Source of the DNA: Bryobacteraceae bacterium
Lineage (GTDB): Bacteria; Acidobacteriota; Terriglobia; Bryobacterales; Bryobacteraceae
NCBI GenBank assembly: GCA_030036985.1
Contig: JASHSD010000717.1
Span: 1-11,235 of the forward strand
Length of the DNA stretch: 11,235 nucleotides
Reading direction: 5' to 3'
The notes beneath the pieces were generated by a model. That model searched no databases and was not told the origin of the DNA. It was given only the letters and a program-made list of their open reading frames with translations. This document shows positions 1 through 6,167 of the stretch, in pieces. The position numbers and the translations under genes were made by a program. Each line of letters starts with the position of its first letter. The first letter of the stretch is position 1.

Positions 1-8
1 GGCCCTCG

Positions 9-57
9 GCGGTCACCCAAAACCGGCCAATGGTGGTCACCTGAAAACCGGCCAATG
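9..57 (+). repeat. IS21 left-end tandem transposase-binding repeats
   Basis: There are two head-to-tail copies of a 24-25 bp unit, at 9-32 and 33-57. Each reads ggtcacc, a short variable stretch, then aaaaccggccaatg. The same array appears inverted at the right end of the element. Multiple terminal repeats of this size are usual for IS21 elements and are thought to be the sites bound by the transposase. The first copy is one base shorter than the second. Binding is inferred from the family. Confidence 0.85.
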
Positions 58-107
58 AGAACGTAGTCGGGACATTGACTCTGACGTGAGGAATACCCTC
101 CGTCAAC

Positions 108-1577
108 GTGAGCAATGTCTTGAACGAAGAGAAGAAGAAGCAGGTCATCGCGCTGGGCCAACTGGGCTGGGCGCTGCGTCGAATCGAGGAAGCCACCGGC
201 GTCCGCCGGGAGACTGCGGCCGGGTATTTGAAGGCTGCCGGCATTGCTATCAGAGCGCCCGGTGGTTGGGGTCGCCGGAAAGCGAAACCGGCCAATGCGG
301 TGACCACCGGCCCTCCGGCGGCAAAACCGGCCAATGGCGGTGAGGTGACCACCGGCTCCGGCGCGCCGGAATCCGCGCCGGCCCCTGCCTCAAGCAGCAG
401 CGAGCCGTATCGCGAACTCATCGAAGCGGCCCTCTCGCATGGCCGGAACGCGATGTCCATCTGGCAGGAACTGGTGGACCGGCACGGCTTCACCGGCGCT
501 TACGAAAGCGTCAAACGCTACGTCCGCAAGCTGCGCGGAACGCCATCGCCGGAAGCCCGCGCCATTATCCGGACGGCGCCAGGAGAGGAAGCCCAGGTCG
601 ATTACGGCAGCGGCCCGATGGTGCGCGATGCCGAGACGGGCAAGTACCGCCGCACGCGGCTGTTCGTGCTGACGCTCGGCTTCAGCCGCAAGTGCATTCG
701 TCTGCTCTGTTTCCACTCCGGCACGCGCATCTGGGCCGAACTGCATGAGCAGGCCTTCCGCCGCCTGGGCGGCTCTACCAAAATCGTGGTTCTCGACAAC
801 CTGAGAGAAGGCGTTCTTGCCGCCGACATCTACGATCCCTCCATCAATCCGCTCTACCGCGAGGTGCTGGCTCACTACGGAGCGGTCGCCATGCCCTGCA
901 GGATTCAGGACCCGGATCGCAAGGGCAAGGTGGAATCCGGGGTTGGCCATGCGCAGAAAACGCCGCTGAAGGGACAGCGCTTTGAAAGCCTCGAAGCGGC
1001 GCAGGCGCATCTCGATCGCTGGGAGGAACGTTGGGCCGACCAGCGCATTCACGGCAGCACCAAACGTCAGGTGGCCGCCATGTTCGCCGAAGAGAAGCCC
1101 TCGCTTCTGCCGCTGCCGCTGGAACCGTTCCGCTATTACCAGTACGGCGAACGCACCGTGCATCTGGACGGCTGCGTCGAGGTCGAAGCCGCTTATTACA
1201 GCGCGCCGCCGGGCTGGATCGGACGCCTCGTGCGGGTGCAGTGGGACGGTCTGCACGTTCGCCTGCTGGATCCGCGAACCGGGCAGTTGCTGCGCGAGCA
1301 TCTGCGTCAGGCGCGCGGCCGTCATCGCATCAAAGACGAGGACCGCGCGAAACACACGCCGCCGGGCACGGCGCAGCTGCTGGCGCGCGCCGGGCAGTCG
1401 GGGCCGCACGTGGGCCGGTTTGCCGAAGCCCTGTATGAGCGGCAGGCCGAGGCCGCGGTGCGGCGCATACAGGGCCTTCTCTCGTTCGCCAAAAAATACG
1501 GAGTGGCCCGTCTGGACGACGCCTGCGCCGCCGCGCTGGAACTGGAAGCCTACGACTATCGCTTCGTGCGCCGCTGA
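108..1577 (+). CDS. istA: IS21 transposase IstA, C-terminally truncated by an in-frame TGA
   Basis: IstA is the DDE/RNase H-fold transposase that cuts and joins the element ends. The product is 489 aa. Residues ~10-45 form a helix-turn-helix (IALGQLGWALRRIEEATGV region), followed by a low-complexity Ala/Pro/Thr linker (~58-100). The catalytic core shows D165 (EEAQVDYG), D230 (VVLDNLREG) and E276 (GKVESGVGHAQK), a complete DDE triad. The start taken is GTG at 108; a GAGGAA at ~87-92 lies rather far upstream, so the start is moderately sure. The TGA at 1575-1577 looks premature: the same frame stays open for 45 more codons (LERNSQPPLSLRQVDPLIRQ and onward) and ends in a TGA that overlaps the istB ATG. 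The linker DNA contains copies of the terminal repeat motif. The catalytic core is intact, but the lost tail may impair function or coupling to istB. Confidence 0.93.
   Translation: MSNVLNEEKKKQVIALGQLGWALRRIEEATGVRRETAAGYLKAAGIAIRAPGGWGRRKAKPANAVTTGPPAAKPANGGEVTTGSGAPESAPAPASSSSEPYRELIEAALSHGRNAMSIWQELVDRHGFTGAYESVKRYVRKLRGTPSPEARAIIRTAPGEEAQVDYGSGPMVRDAETGKYRRTRLFVLTLGFSRKCIRLLCFHSGTRIWAELHEQAFRRLGGSTKIVVLDNLREGVLAADIYDPSINPLYREVLAHYGAVAMPCRIQDPDRKGKVESGVGHAQKTPLKGQRFESLEAAQAHLDRWEERWADQRIHGSTKRQVAAMFAEEKPSLLPLPLEPFRYYQYGERTVHLDGCVEVEAAYYSAPPGWIGRLVRVQWDGLHVRLLDPRTGQLLREHLRQARGRHRIKDEDRAKHTPPGTAQLLARAGQSGPHVGRFAEALYERQAEAAVRRIQGLLSFAKKYGVARLDDACAAALELEAYDYRFVRR
285..350 (+). repeat. Copies of the IS end motif inside the istA coding sequence
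   Basis: Inside the istA linker region, aaaccggccaatg occurs at 285-297 and aaaaccggccaatgg at 323-337. ggtgacc occurs at 299-305 and 344-350. These are the two halves of the terminal repeat unit. Bases 309-337 also resemble the first bases of the window (ggccctc, ggcgg, then caaaaccggccaatgg). The encoded peptide is the repetitive KPAN/VTTG linker of IstA. They may be extra transposase sites or a past duplication of the left end into the gene; the sequence does not decide between these. Confidence 0.7.
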
Positions 1578-1715
1578 CTGGAGCGAAACTCGCAACCGCC
1601 TTTGAGCCTGCGGCAGGTCGATCCGCTGATCCGCCAGCTGACTCTCTACCGCGACCTCATCGAGGAACGCACCCAACACAACACCCAACCGCACCAGCAG
1701 GAGTCCAACCCATGA
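1578..1715 (+). pseudogene. istA: Detached 3' end of istA beyond the premature stop
   Basis: These 45 codons continue the istA frame after the TGA at 1575-1577. They encode LERNSQPPLSLRQVDPLIRQ and a further charged, Gln-rich tail. The frame ends at TGA 1713-1715, which overlaps the istB ATG (1712-1714) as ATGA, the usual translational coupling of IS21 gene pairs. The sequence looks like normal IstA C-terminus, so a point change making TGA in place of a sense codon is the simplest explanation. A TGG tryptophan or CGA arginine codon would need only one change. Stop-codon readthrough is possible but nothing in the sequence demonstrates it. Confidence 0.8.
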
Positions 1716-2458
1716 ACATTGCCGAACTGCAACGCGCGCTTCATCAACTCCGGCTCGGCGGCATCGCCGCCGTTCTGGAAACACGGTTACATCAGGCCCA
1801 GGCCGAACCCATGGCGCCCATCGATCTGATCTCGTGCCTGATCTCGGACGAGCTCACCCGCCGCGCCGATCGCCTGCTCGAACGTCGGCGCAAACAGGCC
1901 GGCTTTCGCGACCCCAACAGGACGCTCGACGCCTTCGATTTCACCTTCAACCCGAAGATGAATCGCAGTCTGGTCTTCGATCTGGCCGCCTGCGGGTTCA
2001 TTGCGAAACGCGAGGACGCTCTCTTTCTCGGCCCGGGCGGCACGGGCAAGAGTCACCTGGCTCAGGCCATCGGACAGGCCGCCATTCTGCAGGGCTATCG
2101 CGTCTTCTATCGCGAAGCGCATGTGCTGCTCGATGAACTCGCCGATGCGGTGGCCGACGGCAGGCGTAAGGAATATCTGGAGTCGCTGGCCACGGTTGCT
2201 TTGCTGATTGTCGACGATTTCGGAATGCGCAAGCTGCCGCTCACCGCAGCGGAAGATTTACTGGAAATCGTGATGCGCCGCTACGAACGCGCGAGTACAC
2301 TGCTGACTTCCAATAGACCCGTAGACGACTGGGGAAAGCTGCTGGGCGATACGGCGGCGGTCAGCTCGATGCTCGACCGGCTTCTTCACCACGGTCACGT
2401 TCTCAAGTGCGGTCCGCGCAGCTGGCGCACCAAAGCCGTTCCTGCGAGCGTCGCGTAA
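1712..2458 (+). CDS. istB: IS21 helper ATPase IstB
   Basis: IstB is the AAA+ ATPase that forms oligomers on DNA, helps choose the target and stimulates the IstA transposase. The 248-aa product is of normal family length. It shows Walker A GPGGTGKS (residues 107-114), Walker B LLIVDDFG (164-171), a sensor-1 TSNRP (199-203) and a C-terminal GDTAAVSSMLDRLLHH segment with an arginine-rich end, all typical of IstB. The N-terminal ~80 residues are helical and would contact IstA or DNA. A CAGGAG at 1698-1703 stands 8 nt before the ATG. The start codon overlaps the ancestral istA stop as ATGA; because istA now stops 135 bases earlier, coupling may be weakened. No defects are visible in istB itself. 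Confidence 0.95.
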   Translation: MNIAELQRALHQLRLGGIAAVLETRLHQAQAEPMAPIDLISCLISDELTRRADRLLERRRKQAGFRDPNRTLDAFDFTFNPKMNRSLVFDLAACGFIAKREDALFLGPGGTGKSHLAQAIGQAAILQGYRVFYREAHVLLDELADAVADGRRKEYLESLATVALLIVDDFGMRKLPLTAAEDLLEIVMRRYERASTLLTSNRPVDDWGKLLGDTAAVSSMLDRLLHHGHVLKCGPRSWRTKAVPASVA

Positions 2459-2507
2459 AACATGGAATCGCCTGCGGCAGCGAGGAAGTGGATCGCCCCC
2501 TTTCCCG

Positions 2508-2526
2508 TTTCCCCCTCCGGGGGAAA
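2508..2526. other. Perfect 8-bp hairpin after istB
   Basis: tttccccc (2508-2515), loop tcc, then gggggaaa (2519-2526): an exact 8-bp inverted repeat with a 3-nt loop. It lies 50 bp after the istB stop. No T-run follows, so it is not a classical intrinsic terminator, although it could still slow RNA polymerase or stabilise the mRNA. Confidence 0.6.
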
Positions 2527-2610
2527 GCCGGGGTGGGCGGGTTCCCCCCGCGCCGCGGCACGCCGCCCGCCGGCACAAAACGCCGGCACGCATCGTGCGG
2601 CGGCTCCCCC

Positions 2611-2635
2611 CACAAGAGGGCTGCGCCCCCTTGTG
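2611..2635. other. 11-bp hairpin with one mismatch after istB
   Basis: cacaagagggc (2611-2621), loop tgc, then gcccccttgtg (2625-2635). Ten of eleven positions pair. There is no U-tract afterwards. With the hairpin at 2508-2526 it makes this noncoding part of the IS strongly palindromic. Function is unknown. Confidence 0.55.
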
Positions 2636-2759
2636 CATCCCCTGCTGCGTTGTCTGCTGCCGGCGCGGATTGCCGGCTTCGCCCAGCGCCGTTTTCAAAT
2701 TACGCCTTGCCGAAACCATCGCCGGCGGGGTAAAACTATGGCTTGTCCTGCCTCGTTCT

Positions 2760-2809
2760 CATTGGCCGGTTTTGGGGTGACCACCATTGGCCGGATTTGA
2801 GGTGACCAC
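2760..2809 (-). repeat. IS21 right-end tandem transposase-binding repeats
   Basis: There are two perfectly spaced 25-bp units, at 2760-2784 and 2785-2809. On the plus strand each reads cattggccgg, then a T/A/G-rich stretch, then ggtgaccac. They are inverted copies of the left-end units. The inner flank cgttct matches agaacg inside the left end. The Argonaute reading frame is interrupted by TGA at 2810-2812, directly beside the last repeat, so the element ends within a few bases of here. Confidence 0.88.
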
Positions 2810-2810
2810 T

Positions 2811-2824
2811 GAGGAAGGGCCTTG
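2811..2824 (+). promoter_or_regulatory. Shine-Dalgarno-like site before the Argonaute remnant
   Basis: GAGGA at 2811-2815 is followed by a 6-nt gap and TTG at 2822-2824. This would be a usable ribosome binding site for the truncated PIWI frame, created at or beside the IS junction. The spacing is ideal, but the homologous reading frame runs through the start, so the match could be chance within former coding sequence. Confidence 0.4.
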
Positions 2825-3676
2825 AAAGCGAAGGTAATGGCTCTTCAAACGCCGGTTCAGATTGCAACGAACAGTCTTTTTATTGAACAAAACGCTAAAC
2901 AGGATCCCGCTACACGGGCGTGGAACAGCAGCGTCGCGATGTTCTACAAAGCGGGGGGCATTCCATGGCGCGTCCGAACCGCCGGACCCGAGACCTGTTA
3001 CATCGGAATCAGCTTCCACTACCTTAAGACCACCAAGAGACAACTGATGTATTCGAGCGTCGCGCAAGCCTTTTCCAGCGAGGGCGAGGGATTCGCGCTC
3101 CGTGGTGCCGCGGTACCGCGAAATCCCGATGATGATCGCAATCCTCATTTGATGGCTGATCAGGCTGCGGAACTAGCCGGACGAGTGATTAAGCAATATC
3201 GTGAACGCGCCGGGAAGGACCCCGCGCGCATCGTGTTGCACAAGACGACTCGGTTTGACGATGAGGAACGGCGTGGGTTTGACAATGCGCCGAAGCAGAT
3301 TCCGATCGTGGAATTCGTCAATCTCTCACCGTCGGAATTTCGATTGGTACAGCGTGGCGCTTACCCGCCCAAACGAGGAACGCTGTGCCGCATAAACGAT
3401 TCAAAGACGTATCTCTTCACGACGGGCTTCATCGAAGAGTGGAATACGTATCCCGGCGTTCATGTTCCAGTTCCAATCGAGATCGGCACTGATGTCAACG
3501 CGGACATCATGCGAATAGCGACGGAGGTGCTCGCCTTAGCGAGGATGAACTGGAACACAGCGTTCGACACGACCGGCACGCCTATAACCTTGCGATTTGC
3601 GAGCCAGGTTGGCGGCATCATGGCGGAAGTGGGAGAAGGAATAACTCCCCATCCTTCTTACCGCTTCTATATGTAG
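2822..3676 (+). pseudogene. Prokaryotic Argonaute, C-terminal MID/PIWI fragment (5' end lost at IS21)
   Basis: Argonautes bind small guide nucleic acids and use them to recognise complementary targets. This 284-codon frame holds the end of a MID domain (~1-50, with FYKAGGIPWR at 41-50) and a full PIWI domain (~57-284). Family-like landmarks are CYIGISF (59-65), AQAF (81-84), the LHKTTRF segment (139-145), YPPKRGT (181-187), LFTTGF (198-203), TYPG (209-212), KMNWN-like RMNWN (241-245) and the C-terminal PSYRFYM. Two catalytic aspartates are replaced: S64 in IGIS and T142 in HKT, so target cleavage is not expected. The N-terminal part of the gene is missing. Argonaute-like sequence (ALKAKVMALQTPVQI) runs right to the IS repeats and meets TGA at 2810-2812 in the IS edge. 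Translation from TTG 2822 or ATG 2837 remains possible. Whether it was a long or short pAgo cannot be told. Base composition is visibly less GC-rich than the IS. Confidence 0.87.
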
Positions 3677-3948
3677 GGACGCATGAGGCTATCGTTTCGA
3701 AGTCGGGGAGGGCGTTATCGAATGGTGCAAGAATGCGGGATGCGCATCGGCAAAATCTAAGCCATGGCCCCCCAATAAGACCGATAGCTCGGCTTTCACC
3801 TGAAACCTGCGTCGGGCGTGTAGCGGGCATTTTGATGGTGTCTTTCGGGGATATCGACCAGTTGAACCATTCGGTGCCAGGCGAGCCGTTGACCCGCCGG
3901 TGAGAACTCGGTATGCAGAACTGCCACCCGAAATCTTCCTTGGCCAGT
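3677..3948. other. Convergent intergenic stretch without a convincing gene
   Basis: This lies between the 3' end of the Argonaute remnant and the 3' end of the minus-strand HTH gene. Several overlapping open frames exist on the minus strand (for example 3618-4007 and 3689-3991), but none has a recognisable domain or a good ribosome binding site. The frame of the HTH gene stays open for about 50 codons after its stop, so decayed coding sequence is possible. I see no tRNA, no strong terminator with a T-run and no repeats. Confidence 0.5.
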
Positions 3949-4215
3949 TCAATGCCCGCTCGACATGTGACCACGGGAGGGGAGTTGACATTTCTCTGGG
4001 TTCGCACAGCGGCGGATAATTCGTTTTACCACGCTCTCTGGTATGCGGTACATAGTGCGAGCACGCTTCGCAGAGCCCCGTTTGCTCGTTTGAAATCTCA
4101 ACACACCCGGCTCGTCTTTAACCAGCAGTCGAACCGTACTGAAGCTCATGTTTAACAAATCGCAAAGCTCGTTAATCGTATATTGCCTTTCGACTGCGAG
4201 CACCTTCTCCAACAT
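3949..4215 (-). CDS. Small helix-turn-helix DNA-binding protein
   Basis: This is an 88-aa basic protein. Residues ~9-40 (YTINELCDLLNMSFSTVRLLV region) form a helix-turn-helix of the excisionase/MerR-like kind, followed by a DEPGV turn, a basic stretch (SKRGSAKRAR) and YRIPESVVKRIIRR, a layout common in small site-specific DNA-binding proteins. The ATG at 4215 is chosen because AGGA stands 8 nt upstream; an upstream in-frame ATG (4224) and TTG (4323) would give longer forms of 91 and 124 aa, but the added residues are low-complexity and arginine-rich. The TTG form would overlap the preceding ORF's stop as TTGA. It lies downstream of the trb block on the same strand, so it may be cotranscribed and act as a regulator or as an excision/transfer factor. 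The specific role is unknown. Confidence 0.72.
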   Translation of the reverse strand: MLEKVLAVERQYTINELCDLLNMSFSTVRLLVKDEPGVLRFQTSKRGSAKRARTMYRIPESVVKRIIRRCANPEKCQLPSRGHMSSGH

Positions 4216-4319
4216 TCCGTACATCCTGTTCCGGTTGTGGAATTGACGTCTGGGTCTCTGGCCTCTTCGTCTGATTGACGAATAAGCCCCTCGGTCCGCG
4301 CTCCCGCGGGAATACTCAA

Positions 4320-4571
4320 TCAAATCGTTGTCTGCTTCACGCTGTGTCGACCATCCCTGCCGTTGGCCGCGAAAAGGAGCACCGGATGCGGAAGAAACAG
4401 CATCTTTACTTCGCGATCACACCTGGAACCACTGGTCACCCTTTCCAGGCGCTGCAATGCATCCAGCAACTGGACGGTGGTCTCCCGCATGTGATCCGAT
4501 TGTCCAAATTGCTCAGTGTGTTTGATTGCGAATCGTATTCGGTCGATTGCAACGCGCGACTGGTACGCCAT
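4320..4571 (-). CDS. Unknown small ORF, possible frameshifted continuation of the preceding ORF
   Basis: The frame encodes about 83 aa from ATG 4571. Its first half is helical and charged (RVAIDRIRFAIKHTEQFG, then RETTVQLLDALQRLERV); the end is nondescript. No ribosome binding site precedes the ATG, and the start lies inside the preceding 46-aa ORF in the +1 frame. Joined by a one-base shift, the two would make a single ~110-aa protein. It is either an independent overlapping gene or, more probably, the 3' part of a frameshifted gene. I recognise no family. Confidence 0.4.
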   Translation of the reverse strand: MAYQSRVAIDRIRFAIKHTEQFGQSDHMRETTVQLLDALQRLERVTSGSRCDREVKMLFLPHPVLLFAANGRDGRHSVKQTTI

Positions 4572-4653
4572 TATCAAATTCAATGTCGGAAGGCCTTGCG
4601 TTCGCCACCTTCTCGATCACATTGAGAATTTCATTCAAAACCTCAGAACTCAT
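4513..4653 (-). CDS. Small unknown protein downstream of trbI
   Basis: This is a 46-aa frame starting MSSEVLNEILNVIEKVANAR and ending VARCNRPNTIRNQTH, too short for most gene finders. The start is well supported: GAGGTG stands 7 nt before the ATG. The N-terminal 20 residues form an amphipathic helix. It lies 68 nt after the trbI stop on the same strand and so probably belongs to the trb transcript. The composition changes after about residue 29, and an overlapping +1 frame continues with helical sequence, so this may be the 5' part of a frameshifted ~110-aa gene. No family recognised. Confidence 0.55.
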   Translation of the reverse strand: MSSEVLNEILNVIEKVANARPSDIEFDNGVPVARCNRPNTIRNQTH

Positions 4654-4721
4654 GGCTTAACACCTCGTTCATGTTCGCAACAGCCCGGCGGCGACTGGCG
4701 CTACGCTTTGGTCATATGGGA

Positions 4722-6167
4722 TCATCTGCTCGACCTTCGGATGAGGCCATTGCTTTGCGGCGGGTCCTCGGGCGTATAGGGTTCTTCGAAGAGAATATCT
4801 CGATTGACCCTGACGTTGAATTTGTAGCCAGCCGGAACCTTGATCGTCGGCTGAACATTGAGATTTCTCCGGGCCATCTGGCTGCCGAGTTGGCTCACTT
4901 CTCGGCCCGCTGCGCCCTCGGTTTCCTGGCCGGGGCTCGGGTAAAGGAGAACGCTTTGCTGACGGCTTTGCGTGACGGCGAGGGCCGCGTCGAACATGGT
5001 CGTCATGATCGCGCCGCCGATCAGTTGCTTGTAATGATGGTCAACCTTGTCCCGAAGACCGGCATTGCCCTGGGCGTCCAGCCCTTCCATGCCACCCAGA
5101 TCGATCGCCGACCCATCGGGAAAAATCAGCCGATGCCACGCGACCTGTACGCCGTTCTGCCCGTAAGCGACGCGCGAGTTGTACTCGCCGACGAGGCGCG
5201 CGCCCTGCGGTATCAGCAAATATTGCCCTGTCGCGGTGTCGTACACATTCGACATCACCAGAGCCTTCAATTCGCCGGGCAAATCTGAGTTCAGTCCCTG
5301 CTCCAGGACCGCGGGAATTTCCCACCCGGCTTTGATCTCGAAGCGAGAGAGCGGCGGTGTCCGTGTGTACTTCAGGTAGTCATCTGCGGTATTCTCCGCC
5401 CGTGCTTTCTCGATGAACGACTCCTTTTGCGACTGGAGATTCTGACCGTCGTACTCGGCGTTGGCATTCACGGTGGAAGAACCCGGTGACCCGTTCGCAC
5501 CCTGATTCCGAGACATGAGCGCTTGCGCGATCGCTCCGAGTTGGGCGGTGCTGTTGTCGAGAGCGGGAGCATCTGATCCAGGTCCGGCCGCTATCATCGG
5601 GCTGTTCGCGCTTACGGTCCCCGTTCGGATTCCCGTCGGCGCCAGTCGCGCCTGCTGTTCTGCGATATATGCCGATGACAAAGCTCGCTCTTCCGGGGTC
5701 GGTTCGTGAGCTATCGGCGGGACAGTAATTACCTGAGGTGCCAGCGGCGGCGCCGCTGCCCGGCGCACCACGATTCGCTCCTTCGGCAGATCGGAATCCG
5801 GGCTTTGCTCCTCACCGGAAGCCGCCGGCAGGATTCCCTGCTTCGTGTCGCGCGGAGCGACACCGGCCGCCGAGCCGCTCAAATCTTGTTCCACTTCGTC
5901 GGGGTGGGCAGGCTCGACCTTCTTGTACGCGCTTCCCTCGGCCGCAACGACCTGTTGATGTTGTCGTCTCAGCCCTCCGTACGCGAACAGTACAGCGACC
6001 GCGACGCCAGTGAGCACGATCAATCCGGCGGCTCGTCTGCTGATCCGTGGTGATTTCTCGGGATCGGGCCGCAGGTCAATGCCGCTGGGTGAAGCCATTT
6101 CGCGAACAGGCTCAGGCGTGGCCTCCGGATTCGAATGTTCGTCGGGATTTTTATTGTCGGTTGTCAC
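4722..6167 (-). CDS. trbI: Conjugal transfer protein TrbI (VirB10-like)
   Basis: TrbI is the VirB10-type protein that spans from the inner membrane to the outer-membrane pore of the type IV secretion core complex. The product is 481 aa. A short cytoplasmic N-terminus is followed by one membrane segment (~47-64, AAGLIVLTGVAVAVLFAYG), a long Pro/Ala/Ser-rich periplasmic region (~70-260) and the conserved C-terminal barrel domain (~275-455). The latter has EIKAGWEIPAVL, LIPQGARLVGEYNSRVAYGQ, WHRLIFPDGSAIDLGGMEG and AGYKFNVRVNRDI. The start is GTG at 6167, with GGAG 7 nt upstream; the gene overlaps the end of trbG by 17 bp, indicating coupling. It is the last classical trb gene of the block. Confidence 0.95.
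   Translation of the reverse strand: MTTDNKNPDEHSNPEATPEPVREMASPSGIDLRPDPEKSPRISRRAAGLIVLTGVAVAVLFAYGGLRRQHQQVVAAEGSAYKKVEPAHPDEVEQDLSGSAAGVAPRDTKQGILPAASGEEQSPDSDLPKERIVVRRAAAPPLAPQVITVPPIAHEPTPEERALSSAYIAEQQARLAPTGIRTGTVSANSPMIAAGPGSDAPALDNSTAQLGAIAQALMSRNQGANGSPGSSTVNANAEYDGQNLQSQKESFIEKARAENTADDYLKYTRTPPLSRFEIKAGWEIPAVLEQGLNSDLPGELKALVMSNVYDTATGQYLLIPQGARLVGEYNSRVAYGQNGVQVAWHRLIFPDGSAIDLGGMEGLDAQGNAGLRDKVDHHYKQLIGGAIMTTMFDAALAVTQSRQQSVLLYPSPGQETEGAAGREVSQLGSQMARRNLNVQPTIKVPAGYKFNVRVNRDILFEEPYTPEDPPQSNGLIRRSSR

Larger units (their letters stand above)
2459..2753. other. Noncoding, hairpin-rich 3' segment of the IS
   Basis: This stretch between the istB stop and the right-end repeats holds no credible gene; the short open frames here are low-complexity Arg/Pro/Ala translations. 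It is very GC-rich and contains two clear hairpins (2508-2526 and 2611-2635) and a direct repeat of cgccggcac at about 2568-2576 and 2581-2589. It may carry the transcription stop of the istAB operon or be an inserted palindromic repeat; the origin is not evident. Confidence 0.6.
9..2809 (+). mobile_element. IS21-family insertion sequence
   Basis: The element holds an istA-type DDE transposase followed by an istB-type AAA+ ATPase on the same strand, the diagnostic pair of the IS21 family. Both ends carry two tandem copies of a ~25-bp unit in inverted orientation (about 9-57 on the left, 2760-2809 on the right). The inner edge agaacg (58-63) is mirrored by cgttct (2754-2759). At about 2.8 kb it is slightly long for the family, mainly because of ~295 bp of noncoding DNA after istB. 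The exact outer boundaries are uncertain. No target-site duplication can be recognised, because at most 8 bases of left flank are present and they do not match the right flank. The right end abuts a pAgo coding frame. Identity as IS21 is firm; the exact left terminus is inferred. Confidence 0.93.

Noticed and set aside
390..1784. 464-codon open frame on the minus strand opposite istA
   Set aside because: It is the antisense of an unmistakable DDE transposase. Its translation has no domain and is rich in Arg/Ala/Gly, as expected for a shadow frame in GC-rich DNA.
2407..2800. Plus- and minus-strand ORFs of 70-153 codons in the tail of the IS
   Set aside because: Their translations are low-complexity Arg/Pro/Ala/Gly, and they span hairpins and the terminal repeats. 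They are explained by GC-rich composition.
9..2809. The terminal repeat arrays as a CRISPR array
   Set aside because: There are only two units per end, head-to-tail without unique spacers, inverted between the ends and flanking istAB. These are transposon ends.
3618..4007. 129-codon minus-strand ORF overlapping the end of the Argonaute remnant and the HTH gene
   Set aside because: It has no recognisable domain and no good ribosome binding site, and it overlaps two better-supported frames. Decayed coding sequence cannot be excluded.
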